Of a stretch of DNA of 55,767 nucleotides, positions 9,301-16,765 are shown one piece after another. The stretch covers positions 1-55,767 of IMG/VR virus record IMGVR_UViG_3300031973_001744; one strand, given 5' to 3'. The position numbers and the translations under genes were made by a program. The stretch comes from a virus. Below the pieces are notes generated by a model. The model was given only the letters and a program-made list of their open reading frames with translations, made no database searches and was not told the DNA's origin. The stretch's first letter is position 1. Every line of letters begins with the position of its first letter.

Positions 9301-12300
9301 GCTAGATCCCGTTATAAAATTTTTAGATGATGGTAATATCGATCCTGTTTTACTTACATTCGTAAATGTCATTACAGGTTCAGGATATTTTTGTCTTTCT
9401 AGAAGGTGTTGTTTTATTATTACACCAGTAGCGGAAGAGTTTCTTATAGGAGTAAAATCTTTTATCATTTTAAATAAAGAATTATCAAAATTCTTAATTA
9501 ATCTAATAAAATCTAAAACTTCATAATTTTTTAAATATTTTTCGAAAAATTTATCTCTTAAATCATTTAAAGCAGGATAATAATTTAAGCTAGAAGAGGC
9601 TAATCTAGGATCACCTATATAATCTTCAATATTAAATCCACCTAGCTCTGATATAATATCATCATTTATTTGATTTGAGGGAGAAAATCCTACTTCAATA
9701 TAATTTATTCCTTCAGTGAATGATCTTGAGGAATAATTGTTTTGTTCAATTCTACGATAGGGTGATAGTGCATTTCCTTGAGGAAATTCTAAATTTTCTA
9801 CTCTAATTCTATCCGTAACTCTATTTTTTATACCTACTACTGGTTGATTTAAAAATTGAGTTTCTGAATTTGATTTATATAATCCGGTAGTATTGTAAAA
9901 GCTATTTTTATTACCTCCACTTATAAAGGATGCAGTAGTTATTAATGATCCTGTTACTTTTGGGTGTATAGAGCTTCCAGATATAGTATTTGTAAGTGTA
10001 CCTTTTATTGAATAATCTTCACCCTCTCTAGTTCTAAATGCTAGCGATTCTCTAGCAGATTCTGATCCTGTTAAAACACCATTTTCAATTGATAGCGGGT
10101 TCATAATATGATTATGCCATACACTTTCTGATAGAGTGTTTATCCAATATCGGACTTCTTGAACTGATCCTGATAGTTCACTTGATCCTGTTATTCCGGG
10201 AGCAAAGTTATAGGAATTTTTGCTAGCTCCTATTCGGGCTAAGCTTCCGCTTCTCCAGCATAAAGTATCATCTGCTCCTGGTACTGTAATGGTTGTGCTA
10301 CCAGTAAAGCCTAGTTTAGTGCCGTTGCCTCCATTGTATATTTTATTACCTGAGTAAAGTTCAAAGGTATTGGATGAGCTATGATATTGTAACATTACAC
10401 TCCACCAATCTTTATTTAAAAACGGTAAATTAATCGAGGAGGAATAATATTGACTTGATCCACTTACATAAAGGGTAAGGTCTGCGTAATTGTTTCTTGG
10501 ATCCATAATACTACCTGAATAGGAGCCAGTATATGATCCTGATCCGTTATATTCTAAAACTACTGATACTGATGATGATGTTGAACTAATATTACTATCT
10601 AATATAGTAAAGGTAGATTGTCTTATATTAGATTGTGATGGTAGGGTGTTTGGATCAAGAGTAGATTTAAATCTATATTCAACAGTGCGTGGTACTAAGG
10701 GTGATATACCCCAGTCAGGGTTTAATCCATTATCATTATCATGATTAGCCCATTGGGTATTAATCATATTATCAGGTGAGCTACTTCCTGAAATGAATAA
10801 AGCTTTGTTATAAATTTTTCTATAAAAATCCCAATCATTACCTGATACTTTATCTTTAGCACCAAATTCATTTACTTGTAGTATGGTTTCCGGAATACCA
10901 TACAAGCTAATTAAACTTTTTAAACCTGTTTTAGTTCCTTTAGATCTTAAAAGATAAGGAACATTGTGATATATTTTCTTATATGTTCTTTTATTAATAT
11001 CATCAATAGGTATAATATCATTAGAAGCTGTTACTAGGTTAGTTACTAATTGAGTACCTAAAGGTAGTGGTCCATATAATCCACTACCAAAGGAAGAAAA
11101 TCCATAAATTAGTGGTGGAAAATCTGATAATCCTGTTACTCCTAGTGAGCTACTATCTTGTGGGAACCCTGTAAATGCACTATATAGATCGTAAGTTGAA
11201 AAATTATTTTCATATATTTTTAAACTAAAATCTTTTATAGCGTCAGCTACTAAGTCTTTTGATATACCAAAATTTATTCTATTATCAGCATCAAATTTTT
11301 TCGTTATATCTTTTGTATAGGTCCAGATATTATCATAATGTTGACCTATCATTGAAATAAATACTTCGTATTGTTTATTATTAGGATCTAGTCTAATAAA
11401 TTCAGGGATAGAGTATAATAAATTATTTCTATTTAAATTATCATACAATGATGCACTTAATAATATTCCACCATAATTTGATGATTGTTCATCTAGAGAT
11501 CCATACCATTGTAATACCTCAGTACTACTTGTAACATGAAGTTGAAATGGTGGTGTATCATTTACTTTTGGCCAGCTATTTGATCCGCTTTCATAATATA
11601 GAAATTTTTCATAGTTATCAAAATTTGATACTAATTGATTAATTTTATCTCTAAATATATGAGATGTTGTAGATGTATTATTGGCTGTGGAGTTTGCTGT
11701 ATTTAAAGAGCTAGAATAATCTTGTAATAGACTAATTTTATAAAAAAAGTTTTTTAGTCTTTCTGTAGCAGAAGAAAAGAAAACAAATTCTTCAAATTTA
11801 TTATAATCTAAATTAATGTTAATACCTGAAGAAGATATTACACTATTTAACTGATATATAGAGGAGCTTGGAAGATTAGTAGTCTCAAGGGATTCTAGAG
11901 TAGCTGTAAAGGTTTCCTTACTTGTTAGATCTCTATCAATTAAATTTAAATTAGGTCCTGATAGTGGAATACCTACAGTTAATGGTTCTCTAATATCTGG
12001 AGAAAACTCTATAAGATAATTAGGATTAGCACCTATCTGCTCAACTATCCAGAATTGACTATTAATATCAAAATCGTTAGGAAGAGGATTTTTTAATTTT
12101 ATTAATATTTGAGTATTATCACTTGTAGTATCTAAAGCAATATTTACACCAGCAATAAGATTATTATTTCCAAAATTTAATAAAAATTCCTTAAAATAAG
12201 TTGATTGTTCACGTTCATTTAAAAATTGAAGAGTTTTATCAGCTAAAACAAAATCATCTATAACGCTAGAATCAGCTCTTATTTCAGTTCTTGATGGTGA

Positions 12301-12654
12301 TATTTCATTAATAAAAAAGTTTTTTTCAGAAGAGGATCCACATTTTTTATTATATACATTATATTCAACAATATATTCTCCTGAAAGAACATTAAAATAT
12401 GTTAATATATCATTTTCCAGATTAACTGTAAGTGTTTCACCATCGCTGTCTATAAAATAGTTATTATAATAATCAACTACACTTATAGTATTATTTTCAG
12501 GATCACTTAAAACGTATTCTACGTAAGTTTCTTCACTAACTTGTGCTTTTATATTTTGAGTGGCATTATATTGTAGATCATCATTACCGGAAAAACTAAA
12601 TGATCCTGATACACCAGATAAATCTTTAAGAAGTTCAATTGATATTCTTGACAT
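6373..12654 (-). CDS. Giant virion structural protein (2093 aa) with a LamG/concanavalin-like region
   Basis: By far the largest gene. The product is rich in Ser, Gly, Thr and Asn with many SGS/GSS turns, typical of beta-structured tail-fibre or fibre-connector proteins. Around residues 655-840 the pattern (VEYRFKSTLDP, later WWSVMLQYHSSSNTFELYSG, then a strand ending RYWINTLSES) resembles LamG/concanavalin A-like glycan-binding domains, so this part may bind host surface sugar. The N-terminal 600 residues are more charged and contain SLISLYGIPETILQV-like segments that could be the attachment part. It is 2 bases from the upstream gene. A tail or fibre adhesin is the best reading; a tape measure is unlikely because long helices are missing. 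Confidence 0.7.
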   Translation of the reverse strand: MSRISIELLKDLSGVSGSFSFSGNDDLQYNATQNIKAQVSEETYVEYVLSDPENNTISVVDYYNNYFIDSDGETLTVNLENDILTYFNVLSGEYIVEYNVYNKKCGSSSEKNFFINEISPSRTEIRADSSVIDDFVLADKTLQFLNEREQSTYFKEFLLNFGNNNLIAGVNIALDTTSDNTQILIKLKNPLPNDFDINSQFWIVEQIGANPNYLIEFSPDIREPLTVGIPLSGPNLNLIDRDLTSKETFTATLESLETTNLPSSSIYQLNSVISSSGININLDYNKFEEFVFFSSATERLKNFFYKISLLQDYSSSLNTANSTANNTSTTSHIFRDKINQLVSNFDNYEKFLYYESGSNSWPKVNDTPPFQLHVTSSTEVLQWYGSLDEQSSNYGGILLSASLYDNLNRNNLLYSIPEFIRLDPNNKQYEVFISMIGQHYDNIWTYTKDITKKFDADNRINFGISKDLVADAIKDFSLKIYENNFSTYDLYSAFTGFPQDSSSLGVTGLSDFPPLIYGFSSFGSGLYGPLPLGTQLVTNLVTASNDIIPIDDINKRTYKKIYHNVPYLLRSKGTKTGLKSLISLYGIPETILQVNEFGAKDKVSGNDWDFYRKIYNKALFISGSSSPDNMINTQWANHDNDNGLNPDWGISPLVPRTVEYRFKSTLDPNTLPSQSNIRQSTFTILDSNISSTSSSVSVVLEYNGSGSYTGSYSGSIMDPRNNYADLTLYVSGSSQYYSSSINLPFLNKDWWSVMLQYHSSSNTFELYSGNKIYNGGNGTKLGFTGSTTITVPGADDTLCWRSGSLARIGASKNSYNFAPGITGSSELSGSVQEVRYWINTLSESVWHNHIMNPLSIENGVLTGSESARESLAFRTREGEDYSIKGTLTNTISGSSIHPKVTGSLITTASFISGGNKNSFYNTTGLYKSNSETQFLNQPVVGIKNRVTDRIRVENLEFPQGNALSPYRRIEQNNYSSRSFTEGINYIEVGFSPSNQINDDIISELGGFNIEDYIGDPRLASSSLNYYPALNDLRDKFFEKYLKNYEVLDFIRLIKNFDNSLFKMIKDFTPIRNSSATGVIIKQHLLERQKYPEPVMTFTNVSKTGSILPSSKNFITGSSDFPQYSTSGSSIYKFSGGTGGSFEVFNSTAFHPYGPNGTGPDNRFDITQSLSESIIFQSGSTERIYTNQDEFYDGIFPGTNIIVTTQSLNPGCLQFSNINTEGVEVEHEYDRFVYRQQSCSLDRFENPNTAPRTGEIFFFKKFGQNKFTNIKISNTTKAGIDISNVLTQITTLAFDFSGINQSIAVDFVQSGQGFTEYEVVSPFSTYDISNFTSNFLNYSASVEKTSSFHLVKIADQGTVPSSFTETIIIDNFDIENDPSGLLNSQSGIYTSPLTNNRRLNFTCSISGSYAFTNNTTANIQYGVKVGLKNITRNEILKSNGFTVGLTAGNTFTQSFDFDFKEELFPQQALVTGDQVAVVVETDFDNNMFDLFGSSSLSISSSLFAINQNGVTSNGPVSTITSIQPGYLSDNTHFFNHFDCQPLLNNVSENTTSGIFFDIDYSSGTVLPVNFLQILNRTAVKAQVQDSNYFSKSWSNIRYNGVKLTSAILNEYTAANTLVLPDGTIWKGDISFGKEPVIEQTKPNFGFFKLLVPTSPELEKGTQVKLQYLINKQGQAFKPLLNSPSFFDVEGTYETNNLVDIALNDSFQTDGGNFPTNAAAGINLDNFNTQARVIRGARRVDPILTTQFASIFDGSVGEEFTGSINFTNPSGLDTNFSFQGGKFADTTYNPTSNPSTGILTVSCSNEGYDPAGLYDHPNSIWENTTGDRFNLTPIRFRFQGAVLNSTTATSNISIEWIRTGVPNVFFGLTNIPANTSLIFNDGSVAAGDPLAVPDLVTPYIFPAAGDQVRVRLEFTSLGVVNLQNTNFYGEPEQLPVVALTGSFWETGSAFPNSTQLTSSRDLAQYYNTSTQVQYPESTFKPINEIFTIKSGDQFRFLGSENNVHTVSNVSIINQGAETGKILVDIQPPIGNGLNLDKFLIRRFNKDGTSVILDLNPPNSGFGTTSGVVKNVTVNEEVESNINVILSDLVKDGTIN

Positions 12655-12656
12655 TT

Positions 12657-13181
12657 TTAATTATTTAAAGAGTTTAGAAGATCAGCATTTTTTTGTTGCT
12701 CTTCAAGCAACTCTTCTCTTAAAGAAGTAATTTCATCTTGTAATGAATTAATTAAATCTTCATTAGGGTTAAAATCTATATACTCTGTACTTTGTTTAAT
12801 TAATGTTTCATGTGAATTAATTTGACCTGTTTTTGGTATATCATAAAAAAATTTATTATAAAGATCAAAAAATGTAGTAATATTTAATGTACTTTCTTCT
12901 GCTAATGCATTAAAAATATTATTTTCTTCAGTAGTGTTTATTAACTCTGTAAACTCGGTATTAATTCTTTTTTTATACTGCTCTTTTCCTATTTTAGTAG
13001 TTTCAAGATTAATTATACCTGTCTCTATACCTACTCCTTCTATTGCTATTAATCTTTCACTCATTGTTGAGTGTTGGATTCCAGTCATATACCTTCCTGA
13101 GTCCATTAAATGGTAGTACCCTATGTATATCTCTCCGTTCTCTAGTGTAAATTCACCTCCATTAGTATAAAAACTTGCCAT
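12657..13181 (-). CDS. Structural-operon protein with C-terminal coiled coil
   Basis: 174 residues. The N-terminal half begins MASFYTNGGEFTLENGEIYI and reads like a small beta fold. The last 30 residues (LINSLQDEITSLREELLEEQ onward) are a clear heptad-type coiled coil, suited to trimer formation or to docking on a fibre. It sits 2 bases from both neighbours inside the late structural operon. I do not recognise the family. A connector or chaperone for the 2093-residue protein would fit the context, but this is only inference. Confidence 0.6.
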   Translation of the reverse strand: MASFYTNGGEFTLENGEIYIGYYHLMDSGRYMTGIQHSTMSERLIAIEGVGIETGIINLETTKIGKEQYKKRINTEFTELINTTEENNIFNALAEESTLNITTFFDLYNKFFYDIPKTGQINSHETLIKQSTEYIDFNPNEDLINSLQDEITSLREELLEEQQKNADLLNSLNN

Positions 13182-13183
13182 AC

Positions 13184-14341
13184 TTAACCGTTAGTTACTT
13201 TAAAATACATTTCATTATCAATAATATCAGTTCTATTACCATAAATTGATTTAATTAATATTTTATAATATCTTTCAGGCTCGAGACCATTCATATGGAT
13301 ATCAAAGTAGTTTAAAGTATTGTTTCTTGAAATTTTAGTATATATAGTATCAAAATTTATAATAAATTCATCTGTATCTAAATCTTTAATAGCATAAAAA
13401 GATTCATCCGGTAAATAATAATTAATTACTTGATTAGATGTAGTAATATATGTTCTAATAGGATATTTGGGTCTTACATAAATAAAGAATCTGGTTACTG
13501 AATCTTGCTGATATTCCTCTTTATTCTCTCTTAATGATGCTACCCAATTGTTTGTACTGCCTGTTATATTGGTGGTAGATGATCCTGTAGAATTATTAAG
13601 ATAATCATCCCATTTAAATTCTAGTATAGGTGGGTATATTGTATTGGTATCTACGGAGAAGTATCTGCTTATAGGTTGTTGTGATTGTGATAGACTAAAT
13701 TCAATAGAGTTATCTAATTTAACTAAGAATCCATTGTTAGGAATATCAGTATCTGATCCAATAGAGTTTGAACTGCTATACCATGCTAGTCCAATATCAG
13801 TTACATCTATATTTAGATCTTTATCACTTCTTAATGAAAAGGATTGCGATACTTCTATACGCTTACCTTGTGCAGATCCTGTATACCATACTCCTCCACC
13901 TTCGGGTGAATATGTAGTATTAAAGGATTGTGTACTATATGGTACCCCTGCAAAATTCCAATTAGTTCCTAAATCTTTAGAATCTCTAAATAACCAGCTT
14001 ACACCATTAGTGGTTTCTGGGTTATCAGCAAACTTTCCTGTGCCATTTTCCCATGATCCTGATACTGGATATACATATAGTTCTGTATCAAGATTAAATC
14101 CTTGAGCATAAGCTATAAAATTTTTAAGAGAGAAATTAATAGATTCAGTGGCACTGTTATTTGATATAAAGCTATCAATAGATTCTTGATCAAATTTTAT
14201 TACGTATCTTGATACTTGTGGAGATACTGTAATATTATTTTGATTATAGACTTCTAGCATTTCATCTATTCCAGCAGATCTTGATGGAAAATATGAATAT
14301 AAAGATGCATCTTTGGTTGGGAAAAATTTATATACAGCCAC
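13184..14341 (-). CDS. Virion structural protein with DNRLRE-like fold
   Basis: 385 residues from a GTG start at 14341, preceded by TAATAAAAG. The opening (YKFFPTKDASLYSYFPSR, then a GIDEMLEV segment) and later YPVSGSWENGTGKFAD look like the DNRLRE/CBM96-type beta-sandwich seen in surface and phage structural proteins. It is the first gene of the minus-strand tail operon, behind a candidate late motif (14347-14359) and a terminator of the upstream unit. An ATG start is not available close by, so GTG is the likely start. Confidence 0.65.
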   Translation of the reverse strand: MAVYKFFPTKDASLYSYFPSRSAGIDEMLEVYNQNNITVSPQVSRYVIKFDQESIDSFISNNSATESINFSLKNFIAYAQGFNLDTELYVYPVSGSWENGTGKFADNPETTNGVSWLFRDSKDLGTNWNFAGVPYSTQSFNTTYSPEGGGVWYTGSAQGKRIEVSQSFSLRSDKDLNIDVTDIGLAWYSSSNSIGSDTDIPNNGFLVKLDNSIEFSLSQSQQPISRYFSVDTNTIYPPILEFKWDDYLNNSTGSSTTNITGSTNNWVASLRENKEEYQQDSVTRFFIYVRPKYPIRTYITTSNQVINYYLPDESFYAIKDLDTDEFIINFDTIYTKISRNNTLNYFDIHMNGLEPERYYKILIKSIYGNRTDIIDNEMYFKVTNG

Positions 14342-14346
14342 CTTTT

Positions 14347-14359
14347 ATTAATAAATATC
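14347..14359 (-). promoter_or_regulatory. Candidate late-promoter motif before the tail operon
   Basis: Minus-strand GATATTTATTAAT, the same core as found before other late-type genes in the window, lies 5 bases before the GTG start at 14341 and just downstream of a terminator. This is where a new late transcript for the 13184-3692 operon would be expected to begin. Confidence 0.4.
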
Positions 14360-14365
14360 ATAAAT

Positions 14366-14388
14366 AAAAAAAGCGAGCCTATGCTCGC
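14366..14388 (-). terminator. Rho-independent terminator
   Basis: On the minus strand the perfect 6-bp stem GCGAGC/GCTCGC (14373-14378 with 14383-14388, 4-base loop) is followed by a run of seven T. It would end the transcript of the gene at 14417-14746. The flank on the plus strand is less T-rich, so minus is the favoured direction. Confidence 0.8.
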
Positions 14389-14416
14389 CTTTATTACTTT
14401 ATATAATAAATATTAT

Positions 14417-14746
14417 TTAATAACCAACTAGGTTTCGCATATCATTCATAATGCTATCAAACTTTTCAATGTATTCATTAATGGTAGAGTAATGTTTACC
14501 TTCTTGAAGAGTTTTTCTATGTATAATAGATCTTAGAGCGTTATTAAAAGTACTTGGATAAGAATGAACTTTTACAACTGTTTTATCTTCTCCGTTTGAT
14601 AGGTGATGATCAGAGGAAGTAGTTGTTTCTTCACACACTAAATATTCTCCACTATTTCCTTTAACTATAAAAAAAGGTTCGATTCTTTCATCAAAGATAG
14701 ATGTTTGACCTTCGCAAAACTCTTCTCTTGTACTATATCTAATCAT
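14417..14746 (-). CDS. Hypothetical protein, single-gene early unit
   Basis: 109 residues, not recognised. The product is soluble and charged, with no membrane segment or clear motif. It has its own promoter of the window-wide family (14759-14790) and its own terminator (14366-14388), so it is a monocistronic early-type gene. A small host-takeover factor would fit, without direct evidence. Confidence 0.6.
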   Translation of the reverse strand: MIRYSTREEFCEGQTSIFDERIEPFFIVKGNSGEYLVCEETTTSSDHHLSNGEDKTVVKVHSYPSTFNNALRSIIHRKTLQEGKHYSTINEYIEKFDSIMNDMRNLVGY

Positions 14747-14758
14747 ATTAATTTTTTA

Positions 14759-14790
14759 TAAAAATACGAAAAAATATAATTTATTCCAAC
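14759..14790 (-). promoter_or_regulatory. Promoter of the Bacteroidota-like family (GTTGG-N19-TATTTTTA)
   Basis: Minus strand: GTTGG at 14786-14790, 19 bases ending TTTTTTCG, then TATTTTTA at 14759-14766, 13 bases before the ATG at 14746. Spacing is identical to the eleven other members found here. Confidence 0.75.
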
Positions 14791-15089
14791 TATTTTTTCT
14801 TTTTCTTTTTATACCCTTTATGCCAGTGTTCAGTCATTGTAATAATTTTTAACTCACTAACTGGAATATCTTCTACTTTTTTTCCATTTTCAAATAAAAC
14901 ATCATAATGTGTTACAACATGTTTATTTCCTTCCTTAACTAAGGTATGTTTTTCAGGAATAGTATTTCCTTTTCCATATTTACTATGAACTACTTTTGCA
15001 GCACAATCATGTTTGAATCCAGGAGCTGCTTCTTTAAGCATAGATTTTATCTCCTCTCTAATTATTTTTTTAATTATATTAATTTTCAT
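14790..15089 (-). CDS. Small protein with capsid-targeting-like leader and Tudor/CarD-like core
   Basis: 100 codons from the ATG at 15089; an upstream in-frame GTG at 15104 lies within the late-type motif and is less likely. The leader, MKINIIKKIIREEIKSMLKE followed by AAPG, is an amphipathic basic helix ending L-K-E before A, the T4 prohead-protease consensus. The rest begins GFKHDCAAKVVHSKYGKGNT; the VxHxxYGxGxT pattern and following strands resemble the small barrel of CarD/UvrD-type nucleic-acid-binding modules. It ends in a lysine run. A head-packaged, DNA-associated protein is inferred. Confidence 0.65.
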   Translation of the reverse strand: MKINIIKKIIREEIKSMLKEAAPGFKHDCAAKVVHSKYGKGNTIPEKHTLVKEGNKHVVTHYDVLFENGKKVEDIPVSELKIITMTEHWHKGYKKKKKK

Positions 15090-15102
15090 ATTAATAAATA
15101 TC
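15090..15102 (-). promoter_or_regulatory. Candidate late-promoter motif
   Basis: Minus-strand GATATTTATTAAT directly precedes the ATG at 15089. The closeness would make the transcript nearly leaderless, which weakens a simple promoter reading or points to an unusual leader. Confidence 0.3.
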
Positions 15103-15409
15103 ACTTACGATGTCTATTAAGAGATTGAGTATGAACATAACCAGGCTCCCATCTTATATCACATCTACCATCCGGTTCAACCTCTAGATTCGTATTATAC
15201 ATAAATAGCGGACCATTATACTCCTGAAATTGAGTAGTATCATATTCGTACATATTTGTAGATTCTTTTATTCTTCTAGGACCATCCCAAGATCGAAACA
15301 TTCTACAAGTAGTTCTGTACCATCTTCCTTCTTTATTTTGAACTTCAGTTAACCAACATTCATTAAAGTCATAAATTAACTTTCCAGTATCTCCTCTTTT
15401 TTCACTCAT
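15101..15409 (-). CDS. Hypothetical protein
   Basis: 102 residues, not recognised, rich in Trp, Tyr and Arg with several Cys (no clear zinc pattern). The start overlaps the stop of the 60-residue gene by one base (translational coupling), and the end lies beside the late motif of the next gene. It is the second gene of the early-type unit driven from 15614-15645. Confidence 0.55.
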   Translation of the reverse strand: MSEKRGDTGKLIYDFNECWLTEVQNKEGRWYRTTCRMFRSWDGPRRIKESTNMYEYDTTQFQEYNGPLFMYNTNLEVEPDGRCDIRWEPGYVHTQSLNRHRK

Positions 15410-15591
15410 TATCCTACCTTTATTTTTAAAATTATTGCTTTTTCTGGAATTCCGGGTATTTTTTTCATAGACAAAATTTGATCTATATTTTTATTTTTCC
15501 AGGTCTTAGTTTTTGTTTTTGCATTTTTTCTATTAGATGTTTTAAAGATAATAGAAATTGGAAGATTGCCGTAAGAGTTTGTTCTCGCCAT
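15409..15591 (-). CDS. Small basic hypothetical protein
   Basis: 60 residues, strongly basic in the middle (NRKNAKTKTKTWKNKN), which suggests nucleic-acid contact. It is the first gene behind a promoter of the family and starts after TAACCTTTATT complement, that is an AATAAAGGTT leader shared with other early-type genes here. Not recognised. Confidence 0.55.
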   Translation of the reverse strand: MARTNSYGNLPISIIFKTSNRKNAKTKTKTWKNKNIDQILSMKKIPGIPEKAIILKIKVG

Positions 15592-15613
15592 AACCTTTAT
15601 TTTTAATATTTAT

Positions 15614-15645
15614 TAAATATAAGAAAAATAATTTAATTTTTCAAC
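15614..15645 (-). promoter_or_regulatory. Promoter of the family, leftward (GTTGA-N19-TATATTTA)
   Basis: Minus strand: GTTGA at 15641-15645, 19 bases ending TTTTTCT, TATATTTA at 15614-15621. It drives the genes at 15591-15101. Its -33 box touches that of the rightward promoter at 15645-15676. Confidence 0.75.
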
Positions 15646-15676
15646 TTGTTTATTATATTTATTTTTCGTATCTTAA
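15645..15676 (+). promoter_or_regulatory. Promoter of the family, rightward (CTTGT-N19-TATCTTAA)
   Basis: CTTGT at 15645-15649, 19 bases ending TTTTTCG, TATCTTAA at 15669-15676. The ATG of the next gene follows only 4 bases later, so the transcript would be leaderless or nearly so. It is back to back with the leftward promoter. Confidence 0.7.
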
Positions 15677-15680
15677 TGCT

Positions 15681-16130
15681 ATGGACCTAAACCGTTTTTT
15701 TAAATTTTTTAAAGAAGATAATAATACTGATGGTGAATTATTAAATGAGGATAATATAGAATTGTATCAAGAAGAAACACCAGTTTTTAAAATTGGTATG
15801 TTTATTAGATTATCTGAATTTAAAATAATACACTCATTAAAAAATATTAATAATGTAGATAATCAATCGGATGTATTATTTATGTTACCAGGCATTGATA
15901 TTGATGGTAACAATAAACAAGAATTTGATTTAGTTTTTAATATGTTAAGATATAGACATATTAAGGATCTAGATCTTGATAATGAGATGGTAGTTGATAG
16001 TATAAAACTATGGTCAGAAAAGAATTTAGAAGCTTATATTTTAGATTGTTTAGATTACTATGAATCAGTAGAAGAGTATGAAAAGTGTGGTTTTTTAAAA
16101 AAAATCCAAGATATTATACAAAATAGTTGA
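15681..16130 (+). CDS. Hypothetical acidic protein, first gene of the rightward arm
   Basis: 149 residues, acidic, with alternating helices and no transmembrane segment or recognisable motif. It is expressed from the divergent early-type promoter at 15645-15676, with the ATG almost at the expected transcript start. The gene ends just before another promoter of the same family. The position beside the control region suggests an early regulator or host-takeover protein; the sequence gives no proof. Confidence 0.55.
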   Translation: MDLNRFFKFFKEDNNTDGELLNEDNIELYQEETPVFKIGMFIRLSEFKIIHSLKNINNVDNQSDVLFMLPGIDIDGNNKQEFDLVFNMLRYRHIKDLDLDNEMVVDSIKLWSEKNLEAYILDCLDYYESVEEYEKCGFLKKIQDIIQNS

Positions 16131-16157
16131 TTTTCTGTAAAATTTTTATTATCTTCA
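16126..16157 (+). promoter_or_regulatory. Promoter of the family (GTTGA-N19-TATCTTCA)
   Basis: GTTGA at 16126-16130 (overlapping the stop of the previous gene), 19 bases, TATCTTCA at 16150-16157, 10 bases before the ATG at 16168. Spacing is exact; the TTTCG extension is not conserved here. Confidence 0.6.
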
Positions 16158-16167
16158 AAATTATATT

Positions 16168-16302
16168 ATGATTATAATTAAAATAATATTTAAAATAATT
16201 AAAAAAATATATAATATTATTAATAAAATAATTAAATTTAATAATAAAATATATGATGAGAAGATGAAAGCAATGGAATATTGTGGAAGATTATTCTTTT
16301 GA
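16168..16302 (+). CDS. 44-residue Ile/Lys/Asn-rich small protein
   Basis: The 44 codons are extremely AT-rich and the product begins MIIIKIIFKIIKKIYNIINK, an amphipathic or membrane-attaching helix with Lys spaced among Ile. The tail KMKAMEYCGRLFF is less biased. It has its own promoter (16126-16157) at good distance. The AT-only composition makes chance a real alternative, but promoter, start and length fit a short membrane-active peptide. Confidence 0.4.
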   Translation: MIIIKIIFKIIKKIYNIINKIIKFNNKIYDEKMKAMEYCGRLFF

Positions 16303-16312
16303 TTATTTATAA
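16301..16312 (+). promoter_or_regulatory. Candidate late-promoter motif
   Basis: GATTATTTATAA, 9 bases before the ATG at 16322 of a structural-type gene. It is a weaker match to the ATATTTATWA core. Confidence 0.3.
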
Positions 16313-16321
16313 AGAAATAAT

Positions 16322-16714
16322 ATGCCTACATTTACCCCACAACAATTAAAAGGAGCAGGAACTACTGTTGGGTCACTTAATGGTACTAAAACCTTTACAT
16401 TTACTTATCCATCCTCTACTTTAACTACTACTGATGATTCTCCTGCATATTTTACGTTAGAGCAAGTTCAAGATAGTACAAATAATATTAAAAGGAACTC
16501 TGATGAATCTATGCCTCTGGAGGCAGTTGATTATACTGAGGGGGTTTTTGATGCTTTTGGTGGAATATCTGAATCTAGTATTGTTCAAAATAAATATAAA
16601 TTTAGTATTGTTGTCCCGAGAGGTACAAATACAGTCAGGTTTACACCTGTTGATACTTCAAGAGGGGGTTTAGTAAGATATAGAGGAACTGGCAATTTTA
16701 CATTATCTTTTTAA
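16322..16714 (+). CDS. Putative virion-associated beta-structured protein
   Basis: 130 residues starting MPTFTPQQLKGAGTTVGSLN. The Thr/Ser/Phe-rich sequence with alternating strands and a final RYRGTGNFTLSF strand looks like a small tail, fibre or head-decoration protein. It does not share the early promoter type of its neighbours; a late-type motif lies in front instead. The family is not recognised. Confidence 0.5.
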   Translation: MPTFTPQQLKGAGTTVGSLNGTKTFTFTYPSSTLTTTDDSPAYFTLEQVQDSTNNIKRNSDESMPLEAVDYTEGVFDAFGGISESSIVQNKYKFSIVVPRGTNTVRFTPVDTSRGGLVRYRGTGNFTLSF

Positions 16715-16718
16715 GATA

Positions 16719-16750
16719 GTTGTTTAATTGAGATTTATTTCGTATATTAA
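16719..16750 (+). promoter_or_regulatory. Promoter of the family, before the HD-hydrolase/gp55 operon
   Basis: GTTGT at 16719-16723, 19 bases ending TTATTTCG, TATATTAA at 16743-16750, 15 bases before the ATG at 16766. It drives 16766-18521, including the late sigma gene. Confidence 0.75.
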
Positions 16751-16765
16751 GAAAAATATATTTAA

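Noticed and set aside
13644-14105. 153-codon plus-strand frame
   Set aside because: It is fully antisense to the structural gene at 13184-14341, and its composition follows from the Ser/Asn codons of that gene.
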